From Desulfovibrio sp. Huiquan2017 (GTDB lineage Bacteria > Desulfobacterota > Desulfovibrionia > Desulfovibrionales > Desulfovibrionaceae): a stretch of 64,000 nucleotides of DNA. Both the position numbers and the translations under genes were made by a program. Positions 33,176 to 42,839 of the stretch are shown here, one piece after another. Position 1 is the stretch's first letter, and the number at the start of each line of letters is the position of its first letter. The notes beneath the pieces were generated by a model that made no database searches, was not told where the DNA came from, and was given only the letters and a program-made list of their open reading frames with translations. The stretch is from positions 124,001-188,000 of the forward strand of contig NZ_JAFMPN010000004.1 in NCBI RefSeq assembly GCF_017351175.1, written 5' to 3'.

Positions 33176-33835
33176 ATGTACTGGATAGCGTTCGGCGACA
33201 TACACGAATCCACCGGCTTGCTGGGGGCCGTGCCCGGCCTGGCCGAGGCGGACGGGGTCATCGTCACCGGGGACCTGACCAACCGGGGCGGACGCGAGTC
33301 GGCCAAACACGTGCTCGACGCCGTGGCCCGGTTCAACCCGTGCATCCTGGCCCAACCCGGCAACATGGATGAAGACGACGTGACCGTCTACCTCCGCGAA
33401 CGGGACATGGACATACACCTGCGCGTGCGTGAATTGGCCCCCGGGCTCAAACTCATGGGCGTGGGCCTGTCCACTCCCACCCCCTTCGGGACACCGGGCG
33501 AGGTTCCGGAAGCCACCCTGGCCGCCTGGCTGGACGAAACCTACGCCCTGGCCGGGGATTTCGACCGGCTCATCTGCGTCATCCACGAACCGCCGCTCGA
33601 CACCAAACTGGACCGTCTGTCCAACGGCCAGCACGTGGGCAGCCCCGGGGTGCGTGCTTTCCTGGAGCGGGTCCAGCCCGACCTGGCCGTCACCGGGCAC
33701 ATCCACGAGGCCAGGGGCGCGGACCGCATCGGCTCCACCCCGGTCCTCAACCCCGGCATGCTCGCCCACGGCGGATACGTGCGCATCAACTTCGACGGAC
33801 GGACCCTGTCCGCCGATCTGGAGAGCGTCCGGTGA
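33176..33835 (+). CDS. Calcineurin-like metallophosphoesterase
   Basis: 219 aa. The metal-ligand blocks are in order: AFGDIHES (D, H), VTGDLTNRG (GDxxN type), QPGNMDE (GN), CVIHEPP (H) and VTGHIHEARG (GHxH). The ATG at 33176 has AAAGGAG eight bases upstream; an upstream GTG-type extension is not needed. It overlaps rlmH by four bases (GTGA). Substrate unknown; small cytosolic members act on phosphodiesters. Confidence 0.9.
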   Translation: MYWIAFGDIHESTGLLGAVPGLAEADGVIVTGDLTNRGGRESAKHVLDAVARFNPCILAQPGNMDEDDVTVYLRERDMDIHLRVRELAPGLKLMGVGLSTPTPFGTPGEVPEATLAAWLDETYALAGDFDRLICVIHEPPLDTKLDRLSNGQHVGSPGVRAFLERVQPDLAVTGHIHEARGADRIGSTPVLNPGMLAHGGYVRINFDGRTLSADLESVR

Positions 33836-34302
33836 GCAAGATCGGCTTCCTCTGGGTGGGCAAGCTCAAGGAGCGTTTCTCCCAGGACGGATGCGCCCTG
33901 TACTGGAAGAAACTCTCGCGCTTCTTCCAGTTGGAGGAAACCGTCATCAAGGACGCACCCGGCAAACTCCCCCCCGCCGAGAAAAACAAGGTGGAAGGCG
34001 AACGCATCCTGGCCAAGGTCAAGCCCGGCGACATCCTCATTCTCCTGGATGAATTCGGCGAACGGTTGACCAGCCGCAAATTGGCCGACCTCGTCCAAAA
34101 ATGGACGGACGCGCCCAACCAGCGCCCGGTCTTCGTCATCGGCGGCCCCTTCGGCCTGTCCGACGAGGTCAAGGCCGCCGCCCGCCACACCATCCGGCTT
34201 TCCGACATGACCCTGCCCCACGAACTGGCCCGGCTCCTGCTCCTCGAACAGCTCTACCGCGCCGGGACCATCCACAAGAACATGCCCTACCATCACGACT
34301 AG
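33832..34302 (+). CDS. rlmH: 23S rRNA pseudouridine-1915 N3-methyltransferase RlmH
   Basis: 156 aa, SPOUT-class enzyme that methylates N3 of pseudouridine 1915 in 23S rRNA. Family segments: IGFLWVGKLKE, ILLDEFGERLTSRKLA, FVIGGPFGLSDEVKA (SAM-binding knot), and the C-terminal ELARLLLLEQLYRAGTIHKNMPYHHD (described here in parts) typical of RlmH. Starts with GTG overlapping the previous stop. Confidence 0.96.
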   Translation: MSKIGFLWVGKLKERFSQDGCALYWKKLSRFFQLEETVIKDAPGKLPPAEKNKVEGERILAKVKPGDILILLDEFGERLTSRKLADLVQKWTDAPNQRPVFVIGGPFGLSDEVKAAARHTIRLSDMTLPHELARLLLLEQLYRAGTIHKNMPYHHD

Positions 34303-34326
34303 GCGCGAATCACGGAGAGATTTCCC

Positions 34327-34581
34327 ATGCTCGACATCGACTATCTGGAACGTGTGGCCCACTACTTCGACTCCGGCGACTGCAAGTTCGAATTCGAAAA
34401 CGGCGAGGAGGAACGCCGCCTGCTCATCCTCGACTTCCTCGAACATCTCATGGAACTGGGCGAAAAGGCTGACGAACTGGCCACCAAGCTGATCTTCAAG
34501 GACGCCTACGCCACCCTCCTGACCGAGGAAGGCGTGGCCCAGGCCGAGACGGACGAAAAGAACGGCGCCAACGGGGACTAG
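34327..34581 (+). CDS. Small hypothetical protein, 84 aa
   Basis: Not recognised. GGAGAG lies seven bases before the ATG and it follows rlmH by 24 bases, so it probably belongs to that operon. The product is acidic and mostly helical (LLILDFLEHLMELGEKADELATKLI), with a disordered acidic tail (AETDEKNGANGD). No cysteines suggest a metal site; no membrane segment. Function unknown. Confidence 0.75.
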   Translation: MLDIDYLERVAHYFDSGDCKFEFENGEEERRLLILDFLEHLMELGEKADELATKLIFKDAYATLLTEEGVAQAETDEKNGANGD

Positions 34582-34608
34582 CCCCGGGACGACGAAGAGC
34601 GGCCCCTC

Positions 34609-34624
34609 GGGCGAACGCCCTTTT
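34609..34624 (+). terminator. Short terminator after the rlmH operon
   Basis: GGGCG-AA-CGCCC followed by TTTT; small but in the right place. Confidence 0.5.
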
Positions 34625-34660
34625 CCCTTGCGGCCGCCTGGGCCGCTTTGCGGATCGGGC

Positions 34661-36172
34661 CTAGTCCATGTTCCGGACCATGCCGCCCGAGGTGGTCAGC
34701 ACGCTGTCGCCCAGATCGATGGACACCACGCCGTCAAACCACAGGGGGAGCATGGTCGCGAGATCGTAATAGCGCACCAGCGAGAGTCGGCCCTGGCTCT
34801 CCAGGCCCGTATTCTTGTTCTTGGCGACGAACGAATCGATATCCGCAGTGAGCATGACCACCCGCAAGGAGCCGACCTCCTTCATGCCCCGGAAGACGAA
34901 TCCCTGCTCCTCGGGGAACCGGAAGGTGAATTCCGAGTCCTTTTTCTGCAGCCGCACGGGCATGCACACGTCGCCGGACCTGTAGGCGCCTTCGGGAATG
35001 ACGAAATCGTTTTGCACGTCGTCGGCGGACAAAATATTCATGTCCATGTTGTCCTTGAACTCCCGGATGTCCCGGCCATGACGGTCGGAGGTGAACGTGA
35101 TGTCCAGCGGCTCCGGCAGCGCCAGGGGCTGGCCCATCACCTTGGCGTCGGCCATGCGCAGACGCCAGGCCATCCTCTCGGCGTCCATGGCGGTTTCGAC
35201 CCCCAGGGAGCTTTCCAGAAGGGGAATCTTGAGCGCGGGTTTGCCTTTTTTCGCCACCTGGAGCAAGGCCCCGGACCTGTACTCGGCCGAGGCGGGGGCA
35301 TAACGGAACGCGACGGGCTCGGCGACCGGCTGCAAGGGAGCGCGCTCCAATGCCGATTGCAGGCTGTCGTCCGCTTGGGCCTCCGGCGGCAGGTCCGGTT
35401 TCGCGTCCGCTTCCGTAATCTCCCGCATTTCACAGACGATCAGTGTGCCGATATCCTTGATTATGCCGGAGATGGTCAGCGTCGTGGTCGACTGCACCGG
35501 GAGCATCTGTTTGGTGAAGGCGGCGGAGATGGAGATGGCGCCGGGTTGATCAGCGCCCTGCCATTTGACCGTCAGCTTGCTGTCGTACGCGAAGACATAG
35601 CATTCCCTGCCGTTTATCTCCTTCACGCCTTGATAGACGTAGGCCGGGGACGGCTCCGGAAAAACAATCTGCATGTCCTTGGATTGGAGGGCCTCCAGGG
35701 GCAGGGGGATCGAGGGCGCGCCGATGGCGAACGTCCCGGAGGGAAGTCCGAGTTCCAGCAACGATTTCTCGCCCAGCCCCCATTCGTCGACCACCGGCGT
35801 CTCATGCACGACCTTGTCGGCCATGTCCTCGCCCCGGGCGTCGGTCGTGAACGAGACGGCATAGAACGGCTTGGTCCCCTTGGCGACGCCGAAGGACCGC
35901 ATGTTCTCCAGGGTCACGTCCCAGGCCACCCGCTCCCCGGCCTCCTTTGTCGAATAGCGGGCGTCATAGGCCATCATCGGCACCATTTTCCCGACTTTGC
36001 CCTTGCCGACCATGATCATGCCGACCTCCGTGCGGGTGTGCGTCGAGCCGGTCCCGTAACGGAACTCGGTCAGTCCGTTAGCGTCCGGCCCGTCCGGGCC
36101 GCCGAGGCTGTGTTGGCAGGACGGCAGGAACAGAAGACAGACGAAGAACAGAACCGAAAGACGAGCGTACAT
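34661..36172 (-). CDS. Predicted lipoprotein of unknown function, 503 aa
   Basis: The N-terminus is a lipoprotein signal: MYARLSVLFFVCLLFLPSC, with Cys19 as the likely lipidated residue. I use the ATG at 36170-36172 (complement), since it puts the signal first; upstream frame is open but meaningless. The mature protein is beta-rich and seems to hold two related halves, each with a 'FRYG/FRYA ... ERxAWxxxxxxxxxxG' and 'FxTDxRGxDM/FTSDRHGRDI' pattern (about 30-270 and 285-503). The internal duplication is my reading. It is likely an outer-membrane or periplasmic structural or sensory protein. Convergent with rlmH operon; no partner gene evident. Confidence 0.8.
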   Translation of the reverse strand: MYARLSVLFFVCLLFLPSCQHSLGGPDGPDANGLTEFRYGTGSTHTRTEVGMIMVGKGKVGKMVPMMAYDARYSTKEAGERVAWDVTLENMRSFGVAKGTKPFYAVSFTTDARGEDMADKVVHETPVVDEWGLGEKSLLELGLPSGTFAIGAPSIPLPLEALQSKDMQIVFPEPSPAYVYQGVKEINGRECYVFAYDSKLTVKWQGADQPGAISISAAFTKQMLPVQSTTTLTISGIIKDIGTLIVCEMREITEADAKPDLPPEAQADDSLQSALERAPLQPVAEPVAFRYAPASAEYRSGALLQVAKKGKPALKIPLLESSLGVETAMDAERMAWRLRMADAKVMGQPLALPEPLDITFTSDRHGRDIREFKDNMDMNILSADDVQNDFVIPEGAYRSGDVCMPVRLQKKDSEFTFRFPEEQGFVFRGMKEVGSLRVVMLTADIDSFVAKNKNTGLESQGRLSLVRYYDLATMLPLWFDGVVSIDLGDSVLTTSGGMVRNMD

Positions 36173-36330
36173 GGCGAATCCCTTTGCTGAAACGTTGCCG
36201 GACGGGGTGGTCTCACCGCAACCCGGGGCCGGGCTGCGAAGGTCCCCCGTATGCCGTCGCACGGCAATGAGCAAGTATTCTTCTACATCATTATATGATG
36301 CTATGCTTGCCGCATGGACCACAGAAGTTA

Positions 36331-36370
36331 ACAATAAAAAGCGCCCCCCGTCGCGGACGGGGGGCGCTTT
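36331..36370 (-). terminator. Terminator of the acyl-CoA synthetase gene
   Basis: AAAGCGCCCCCCGTC / GACGGGGGGCGCTTT stem with a three-base loop (about 36338-36370), followed on the minus strand by TTTTTATTGTT; very strong. Confidence 0.9.
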
Positions 36371-36401
36371 CGATCGTTTGTTTTCCGGGAACGACAGCCC
36401 C

Positions 36402-38039
36402 CTACTTAGCCAACCGGGCGAGGTCGGCCTCGCGGATTTCCTTGCGCTTGATCTTGCCGGAGATGGTCTTGGGAAGTTCGTCCACGTATTCGATGACGCG
36501 CGGGTATTTGTACGGCGCGGTCAATTCGCGGACGAACGCCTGGAGCTGCTTGGTCAGCGCCTCGTCGCCTTCGTAGCCGGGAGCGAGAACGACCGTGGCC
36601 TTGACGATCTGGCCGCGCACGTCGTCGGGCAGGCCGGTCACGGCGGCCTCGATGACCGCCTCGTGGGCCACCAGGGCGGACTCCACTTCGAACGGTCCGA
36701 TGCGGTAACCCGAGGACTTGATCAGGTCGTCAGTGCGGCCCATGAACCAGAGGTAGCCGTCTTCGTCGGCCCAGGCCTTGTCGCCGGTGTGATACCAACC
36801 GTGGCATTTGACGCAGGCGGTCTTTTCCGGTTCGTCCATGTACGAGTCGAACAGGCCGAGCACGGGTGAGTCGATGTTGATGCAGATCTCGCCTTCCTCG
36901 CCCTGGGGCACTTTGTTGCCCTCCTCGTCCATGAGCGCGATATCCCAGCCGGGCACGGGCTTGCCGATGGAGCCGGGCTTGGGCTCCATGAACTTGAAGG
37001 TGGCCACCTGCAGGGTGGTCTCGGTCTGCCCATACCCCTCGAAGATGGGCATGCCCACCGCCTTTTGCCAGGCATGGAAAACCGAGTCGTTGAGCAATTC
37101 GCCCGCCGTGGTGCAATGCCGCAGGCTGGAGAGGTCGTATTGCGACAGGTCCTCGCGCACCAGGAAGCGGTATATGGTCGGCGGCGCGCAAAAGGTGGTC
37201 ACCTTGTTATCGGCCACGACCTTGAGCAGGTCGCCGGGATGGAACTTGCCCCGGAAATCCCAGACGAAGATGATCGCCCCGGCCATCCACTGGCCGTAGA
37301 ACTTGCCCCAGACCGACTTGCCCCAGCCCGTGTCGGACACGGTCAGGTGGATGTCGCCCTCTTCCAGGTCGTGCCACAATGCGCCGGTGGTGTAGTGGGA
37401 CGCGGCGTATTTGTGGTTGTGCAGGACCATCTTGGGCAGCCCCGTGGTACCGGAGGAAAAGAATATGACCATGGGGTCGTTGCCGCCGGGGGAGTCCGGG
37501 GTGCGCGGAAAATGCGCGTCGCCCGAGGCCAGCAGCCCGTCATAATCGGTCCAGCCGTTTTCGGCCGTGCCGCCCACCTGGACGAGCCGGACCAGGCCGG
37601 GGCAGTCCGGCCGGGCGCGGTCCACGCGCTCCACGATGGAGTCCTCGCAGACGATCATGGAAATGCCCGCGTAGTTGACGCGCTCGCGGATGTCCTTGCG
37701 GGTCAGCAGGGACGGGGACGGGATGGGCACCGCGCCGATGCGGTGCAGGGCGAGCATGGTCACCCAATATTCCACCCGGCGGTAGAGGATGAGCATGACC
37801 CGATCGCCCTTTTTCACGCCCTTGGCGACCAGAGCGTTGGCCAGCCGGGAGGAGGATTCCTGGAAATAGCCGAAATCGAGATCGCGCCGGTTGTAGTCGT
37901 CGTCCACGTGGATGAGCGCCAGGGTCTTCGGGTCCTTGGCGTCCAGGACGTCGAAGGCGAAGTTGAAATCATCGGGGCATTCCGGTGTGTATCGTTCGCA
38001 AAAATCCTTGTATCCGGCGTATTCTTCTTTGGTAAACAT
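36402..38039 (-). CDS. AMP-forming acyl-CoA synthetase (module 1)
   Basis: 545 aa. Activates a carboxylic acid to acyl-CoA via acyl-AMP. The P-loop is IFFSSGTTGLPKMVLH (about 210); further motifs are EGYGQTETT, YHTGDKAWADEDGYLWFMGR and the catalytic lysine near PKTISGKIKRKE. The layout (GKSVWGKFYGQWMAGA, medium length) is that of the medium-chain/benzoate-like group rather than acetyl-CoA synthetase. GGAG lies ten bases before the ATG. It follows an XRE-cupin regulator by about 100 bases. Substrate not determinable; medium-chain or aryl acids are plausible. Confidence 0.93.
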   Translation of the reverse strand: MFTKEEYAGYKDFCERYTPECPDDFNFAFDVLDAKDPKTLALIHVDDDYNRRDLDFGYFQESSSRLANALVAKGVKKGDRVMLILYRRVEYWVTMLALHRIGAVPIPSPSLLTRKDIRERVNYAGISMIVCEDSIVERVDRARPDCPGLVRLVQVGGTAENGWTDYDGLLASGDAHFPRTPDSPGGNDPMVIFFSSGTTGLPKMVLHNHKYAASHYTTGALWHDLEEGDIHLTVSDTGWGKSVWGKFYGQWMAGAIIFVWDFRGKFHPGDLLKVVADNKVTTFCAPPTIYRFLVREDLSQYDLSSLRHCTTAGELLNDSVFHAWQKAVGMPIFEGYGQTETTLQVATFKFMEPKPGSIGKPVPGWDIALMDEEGNKVPQGEEGEICINIDSPVLGLFDSYMDEPEKTACVKCHGWYHTGDKAWADEDGYLWFMGRTDDLIKSSGYRIGPFEVESALVAHEAVIEAAVTGLPDDVRGQIVKATVVLAPGYEGDEALTKQLQAFVRELTAPYKYPRVIEYVDELPKTISGKIKRKEIREADLARLAK

Positions 38040-38136
38040 AGGGGTTTTCTCCGTGATTCGAATCAGGTTTTGTGATTTTTCCCGCAACAAAAATCGGTAA
38101 ACTTTTCCGGGCGGGTCGGATGTTCTCCGACCGGCC

Positions 38137-38685
38137 CTATAGAATCACGTCGAGAAAACGAACGGATTTGCCATCCAGGCCGCGCAGGGCATGGGGCGTT
38201 TCCGAGTTGAAATAAAATGAATCGCCGGGCTCGACGATGATCGGCTCACCGCCGAGACGCACCTCCAGACGACCTTCGAGCACGTAGATGAATTCCTGGC
38301 CCCGGTGGGAGGTCTCGGTCATGTCCTCGCCGGACTTGGGCGGGACCGTGATCAGGAAGGGCTCCATCTCGCGTCCGGCGAATTTGTAGCCCAGGGACTT
38401 GTAGTCGTAGTCCTTGCGCCGGTCCACGGAGAAGCCCTCGTCCTTGCGCACCAGCGAATAGGACTTCAGGTGCGGCTCGCGGCCGGAAATGAGCGTGGTC
38501 AGGTCCACACGGCACAGCCGGGACACGTCCAGCAGATAGCCCACCGGAATCTCGATGGTCCCGGACTCGTAGCCAGTGACCTTCTCCTCGCTCACGCCGA
38601 GCAGGTCGGCCATCTCCTTGGGCGTCCAGCCGACGCCTTCGCGCACGCCCACCAGACGGGGCGCGATCTCCTTGTACTGTTCCAT
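38137..38685 (-). CDS. XRE-cupin transcriptional regulator (module 1)
   Basis: 182 aa. Helix-turn-helix_3 domain (about 10-65: VGWTPKEMADLLGVSEEKVTGYESG) followed by a cupin_2 domain (about 100-180: TSHRGQEFIYVLEGRLEVRLGG and PGDSFYFNSETPHALRG). AGGAGG lies six bases before the ATG. Members of this class bind a small carboxylate in the cupin and control adjacent catabolic genes. It leads the acyl-CoA synthetase gene and has a paralogue at 40540. The middle (residues 70-95) contains SYSLVRKDEGFSVDRRKDYDY, a linker usual in the family. Confidence 0.93.
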   Translation of the reverse strand: MEQYKEIAPRLVGVREGVGWTPKEMADLLGVSEEKVTGYESGTIEIPVGYLLDVSRLCRVDLTTLISGREPHLKSYSLVRKDEGFSVDRRKDYDYKSLGYKFAGREMEPFLITVPPKSGEDMTETSHRGQEFIYVLEGRLEVRLGGEPIIVEPGDSFYFNSETPHALRGLDGKSVRFLDVIL

Positions 38686-38831
38686 TCCATACCTCCTGAA
38701 AAAGCGGACTCTTCAAAACATCTCGGCCATCGCGCCGAAGCGGCGCAGGGCTGCAAGCGTCCGGAAAAGTCCCTTTCCCGGAAGCGCATGCCGCCCTGTT
38801 GCCCTACCCTTTGCCGAAACGGACGGCAAGG

Positions 38832-38876
38832 GATTCGGGGGGAACCTCCCTGAAGAAGGTTCCCCCCGAATCTTTT
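38832..38876. terminator. Hairpin between the two regulator-ligase modules
   Basis: GATTCGGGGGGAACCT / AGGTTCCCCCCGAATC, followed on the plus strand by TTTT. It sits just after the module-2 synthetase stop on the minus strand. The T run is on the wrong side for that gene, so it may be bidirectional or a repeat-type element. Confidence 0.55.
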
Positions 38877-38889
38877 CCGCATATCGCCG

Positions 38890-40530
38890 CTACGCGTCCG
38901 GCCACAGGTCGGCGGCCAGTTCGCGGAGCTTGTATTTCTGGATCTTGCCCGAGGCGGTCATGGGATAGGCCTCCACGAACGTCACGTATTTCGGAATCTT
39001 GTACCGGGCGATCTTGCCCCGACAGTAGTCGATGACGTCCTCGGCCTCCAGGTCCGCGTCGCCCTTCCTGATGACGAAGGCGCCGCATTCCTCGCCGAAC
39101 TTGCCGCTCGGCACGCCCGCCACTTGCACATCGAGAACGCCGTCCATCTGGTACAGGAATTCCTCGATCTCGCGCGGGTAGATGTTCTCGCCGCCCCGGA
39201 TGATCATGTCCTTGAGGCGGCCGGTGATGGTCAGGTAGCCGTCCTCGGCCATGACCCCGAGGTCTCCCGAATGCAGCCAGCCCTCGTCGTCGATGGCCGC
39301 CCGGGTGGCCGGCTCGTTGTTGTAGTAGCCCTTCATGACGTTGTAGCCCCGACAGCAAACCTCGCCGACCTCGCAGGGAGGGCATTCCTCGTTGGTCTCG
39401 GGATTAACCACCCGGACCTCGATCTCGGGCATGGCCCGGCCCACGGTTTCGGTCATGTGCTTGAGCGAATCGCCCACCACGGTCTGGCTCATGACCGGGC
39501 TGGCTTCCGTCAACCCGTAACAAATGGTGATCTCGCGCATGTTCATCTGCTCGATGACCCGCTTCATGACCTCCACCGGGCAGGGCGAACCGGCCATGAT
39601 CCCGGTGCGCAGCGACGAGTAGTCGAAACGCGAGAACAGCGGATGGTCAAGGATGGCGATGTACATGGTCGGCACGCCGTACACGGCGGTACACCGTTCC
39701 TGGTCGATGGCGGCCATGACGTCGAGGGGCAGGAAGTCCTCCAGGATGACCATGGTCACCCCGTGGTTGACCGCGGCCATAACCCCGAGCACGCAGCCGA
39801 AGCAATGGAACAGCGGCACGGGCAGGCAAAGCCGGTCGCCGGGCACGAACTTCTGGTTCGCGCCGATCCAGTACCCGTTGTTGAGGATGTTGTAATGGGT
39901 CAGCTGCACGCCCTTGGGGAACCCGGTGGTGCCCGAGGTGTACTGCATGTTGACCACGTCGTGCGGGTCCAGGGAAGCCTGCCGTTCGGCGTATTGCTCG
40001 TCCGAAACCATGGCGGCCATGGCCTGGAGCTCGGGGATGGAGTACATGCCCCTATGTTTTTCGTGGCCCAGGAAGAAGACCCGCTTCAAATGCGGGAACT
40101 TCTCGCTTCTGAGCTGGCCGCGCTCCTGGGTGCGCAGTTCCGGAATCTGCTCGTAGGTGGTGGTCAGGTAATCGTGGTCACGGTATTGGCCGATGATGAA
40201 CAGGTTCTCGGTCTCGGAGTGGCGGAGCAGATATTCCAGTTCATGGGAGCGATAGTGGGTGTTGACCGTGAGCAGGACCGCCCCGATCTTGGCCGTGGCG
40301 AACTGCAAGGCCACCCAGTAAGGCACGTTGTTGGCCCATATGGCCACCTTTTCGCCTTTCTTGACGCCGAGCCCCATCAGCCCCTTGGCGATGGTGTCGG
40401 TCAATTCGTCGAATTCCCGGTAGGTCAGGCGGAAATCCCGATCCACGTAGACCACGGCCTCGGTGTCCGGGTGTTGTCCCGCGATCTCGTTCAGCAGGTT
40501 TCCGAGGGTAATTTCTCGAAGTGCACTCAT
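38890..40530 (-). CDS. AMP-forming acyl-CoA synthetase (module 2)
   Basis: 546 aa. P-loop [18 protein letters not shown] (about 190), with [43 protein letters not shown] and the C-terminal lysine in [12 protein letters not shown]. Resembles fatty-acyl-CoA synthase/FadD-type proteins of the long- and medium-chain group. Starts ten bases after its XRE-cupin regulator ends, so the two are co-transcribed. It is not a close copy of the module-1 ligase, so the modules probably act on different acids. Confidence 0.93.
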   Translation of the reverse strand: MSALREITLGNLLNEIAGQHPDTEAVVYVDRDFRLTYREFDELTDTIAKGLMGLGVKKGEKVAIWANNVPYWVALQFATAKIGAVLLTVNTHYRSHELEYLLRHSETENLFIIGQYRDHDYLTTTYEQIPELRTQERGQLRSEKFPHLKRVFFLGHEKHRGMYSIPELQAMAAMVSDEQYAERQASLDPHDVVNMQYTSGTTGFPKGVQLTHYNILNNGYWIGANQKFVPGDRLCLPVPLFHCFGCVLGVMAAVNHGVTMVILEDFLPLDVMAAIDQERCTAVYGVPTMYIAILDHPLFSRFDYSSLRTGIMAGSPCPVEVMKRVIEQMNMREITICYGLTEASPVMSQTVVGDSLKHMTETVGRAMPEIEVRVVNPETNEECPPCEVGEVCCRGYNVMKGYYNNEPATRAAIDDEGWLHSGDLGVMAEDGYLTITGRLKDMIIRGGENIYPREIEEFLYQMDGVLDVQVAGVPSGKFGEECGAFVIRKGDADLEAEDVIDYCRGKIARYKIPKYVTFVEAYPMTASGKIQKYKLRELAADLWPDA

Positions 40531-40539
40531 ACACCCTCC

Positions 40540-41100
40540 TTATTCCGGGAAATACAGGACCGCGTAGATCTCGGCCTTTTCATCCCCGCCGCAGGCCACG
40601 TTGTGGGGCACGATGGAGTTGAAATAGACGGAGTCGCCCGCTTCGAGGATCTTCTCCTCCTGGGCGTAGCGAACCCGCAACTTACCGGAATGGACCACGA
40701 TGAACTCCTCGCCCTCGTGGGAGGACAGGGATTCGTCCCGGGCCGACTCGGGCAGCAGCTCGATGAAGAACGGCTCCATGTGGCGGTCGGTCTTGCCCTT
40801 GCCCAGGGAGTGGAAGATCAGCCCGGTCTCCTTGCCGTCGGGGTGCATGACCAGCTCCTCCTCGCGCTCGTCCAAACGGGTGATCAACGGGTCGCTCGAA
40901 ACGAGGTCGTCCATGAAGGTGCCCAGGCGGACGCCTAGGGCGCGGGCCAGCTTTACCAAAGGCCGCAAGGAGGGGTACATGTCCTCCTCTTCCACGGCAC
41001 GGATGAAATCCCCGGACAGAGTGGTTCTGTCGGACAACTCCTCAATGCTCAGATTCTGCTTCTCACGATAGGCGCGAATCCTCTTCCCGATCGTACTCAT
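40540..41100 (-). CDS. XRE-cupin transcriptional regulator (module 2)
   Basis: 186 aa. HTH (about 5-60: IRAYREKQNLSIEELSDRTTLSGDFI) and cupin_2 (about 110-185: SSHEGEEFIVVHSGKLRVRY and EAGDSVYFNSIVPHNVACGG). I use the ATG at 41098-41100 (complement) with GGAGAG six bases upstream. Paralogous to 38137-38685 in arrangement. A candidate operator, TTTGTCA-CCTTT-TGACGAAA, lies at 41208-41227 in the divergent promoter region. Confidence 0.93.
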   Translation of the reverse strand: MSTIGKRIRAYREKQNLSIEELSDRTTLSGDFIRAVEEEDMYPSLRPLVKLARALGVRLGTFMDDLVSSDPLITRLDEREEELVMHPDGKETGLIFHSLGKGKTDRHMEPFFIELLPESARDESLSSHEGEEFIVVHSGKLRVRYAQEEKILEAGDSVYFNSIVPHNVACGGDEKAEIYAVLYFPE

Positions 41101-41207
41101 GTTGTCTCTCCGTTTTCGATGGCAAACGCTGGCGCAAGGCCTCTTTCTCCGCTGACGGAAGCGTCGGTGGACGACCGTCGACCCTGCGTGTAGCGGATAT
41201 AAAGCCA

Positions 41208-41227
41208 TTTGTCACCTTTTGACGAAA
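41208..41227. promoter_or_regulatory. Imperfect palindrome in the XRE-cupin / TPR divergent region
   Basis: TTTGTCACCTTTTGACGAAA; arms TTTGTCA and TGACGAAA differ by one base. Could bind the module-2 regulator. The same word is not seen before the module-1 regulator. Confidence 0.35.
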
Positions 41228-41319
41228 CCTCCCTGCTCAACCGTTAGACCGGTTGCCTTCCAAAGCGACCGAGTGTACCTTTTCCCTTCACGCCATTTTC
41301 GAGAAAACGAGGCATCGAC

Positions 41320-42183
41320 GTGACCCCTGACGATACTCTGACACTAAACTTTTCCCTCAAGGGAAACAGCCGCGCCACGGGCGCTCCCAAGCCGTCCCGC
41401 ACCGCAGGCGCGTCCAGGCCGCGGCGCACCCCGGCCGACGCCCGCGCGGTCAAGATCTCGGGCGCCTTCTCCACCCAGGAGACGGCCATGGTCGGCACCG
41501 GCACCACCCGGCGCAAGACCGTGCAGAAATCCTTCTGGTTCGCCGAGGAGATCGAGCCCGCCCCGGACGGGGACCGCATGGTCCGGGTCCAGCCTTTGAA
41601 CACCCACAACGTCCCTTCCGGACCCAAGGAAGACGTCCCCTTTCCCGATTTTCTCGCCCGCTTCAGCCCCGAGATCGAATTCTACCAGGCCGAAGTCTAC
41701 CCCCGTATGCGGGAGCTCTCGGACACCCTCCAACGGGCCGAGGAGCAGCGCGGCCAGGGGGCCCTCTACTCCGCCCAGTTCGAGTTCGAATCCGCCCTGG
41801 GGCTGGACGAACAGAACGTCCGGGCCAATTTCGGCCTGGGTCTGACCTACCTGGCCCGGGGCGATGCGGACAAGGCAAGCGACATCTTCCGGCGCGTGGT
41901 CGCCCTGGACGCCGCCTTTTCCCCGGAGCACAAGCACCTGTTCAACGAATTCGGGATCAACCTGCGCAAATCCGGGCTCACGGATCAGGCCGTGACCTAC
42001 TACGCCCGGGCGCTCGAGATCACCCAGGACGACGAAAACCTGTTCTACAACATCGCCCGTGCCCACTATGAACGCGGCGACGAAACCGAATGCCGGAAGT
42101 TCCTGCAACAAGCTCTGGAACTGGCCCCGACCATGGACGTCGCCCTCCAATTCCTCGACTTTCTCGACAACAAGGCGAGCTGA
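41320..42183 (+). CDS. TPR-repeat protein
   Basis: 287 aa from a GTG with GAGG nine bases before it. The first about 130 residues are basic and low-complexity (GNSRATGAPKPSRTAGASRP) then FPDFLARFSPEIEFYQ; the rest has at least three tetratricopeptide repeats (about 150-285: NVRANFGLGLTYLARGDADKA, NEFGINLRKSGLTDQAVTYY, NLFYNIARAHYERGDETE). TPR proteins scaffold other proteins; the partner is unknown. It ends two bases before the ABC transporter genes, so a link to them is possible. Confidence 0.88.
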   Translation: MTPDDTLTLNFSLKGNSRATGAPKPSRTAGASRPRRTPADARAVKISGAFSTQETAMVGTGTTRRKTVQKSFWFAEEIEPAPDGDRMVRVQPLNTHNVPSGPKEDVPFPDFLARFSPEIEFYQAEVYPRMRELSDTLQRAEEQRGQGALYSAQFEFESALGLDEQNVRANFGLGLTYLARGDADKASDIFRRVVALDAAFSPEHKHLFNEFGINLRKSGLTDQAVTYYARALEITQDDENLFYNIARAHYERGDETECRKFLQQALELAPTMDVALQFLDFLDNKAS

Positions 42184-42185
42184 CC

Positions 42186-42839
42186 GTGTCTCTCGCCCTG
42201 GACAGGGTCTCCTTTGCCTATCCCGACGGCCCGGTCATCCTCAAGGACGCCTCCCTGACCCTTGCGCCCGGCGGCTATCATCTCCTGCGCGGCCCGTCCG
42301 GCGCGGGCAAGTCCACCCTGCTGCGCCTGCTCTGTCGCCTGGAGGAGGCCCAGGGCGGAACCATCTCCTTCAAGGGCACGCCCCTCCGCGACATCGCCCC
42401 GCCCGAGCTGCGCCGTTGCGTGGCCTATGTGCAGCAGTTGCCCTCGCTCCTGCCCGGCACGGTGCGCGACAATCTATTCCTGCCCTTCGCCTTCAAGGCC
42501 AACGCGGGCCTGACCCGGCCCTCCGACAAGGAGATCACGGCCCAGCTTTCGGTCTTCCTCCTGGAGGGCATCACCCTGGAATCCCGGGCCGACAAGCTGT
42601 CCGTGGGCCAGGCGCAGCGGATCTGCCTGATCCGTTCCCTGCTCCTGTCGCCCGAGGTCATCCTCCTGGACGAGCCCACCGCTTCCCTGGACGCCCACTC
42701 CGCCGGTGTGGTCCTGGACCGCACGCGGGAGCTGGCCGAAAGCGGCGTGACCGTCGTCATGATCTCCCATTCCGAAGACGTGCCCGAAGGCGTGACCCAT
42801 TTCATTGCATTACAAGATCAAGGGCTGGTGCTGTCGTGA
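42186..42839 (+). CDS. ABC transporter ATP-binding protein, FetA/YbbL type
   Basis: 217 aa from a GTG. Walker A GPSGAGKST (about 40), the Q-loop YVQQLPSL, the signature LSVGQAQR (usual LSGGQ with V in place of G), Walker B VILLDEPTASLDAH. Overlaps the permease gene by four bases. Homologous to E. coli FetA, an ATPase of the iron exporter FetAB; direct assignment of iron is inference. Confidence 0.9.
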   Translation: MSLALDRVSFAYPDGPVILKDASLTLAPGGYHLLRGPSGAGKSTLLRLLCRLEEAQGGTISFKGTPLRDIAPPELRRCVAYVQQLPSLLPGTVRDNLFLPFAFKANAGLTRPSDKEITAQLSVFLLEGITLESRADKLSVGQAQRICLIRSLLLSPEVILLDEPTASLDAHSAGVVLDRTRELAESGVTVVMISHSEDVPEGVTHFIALQDQGLVLS

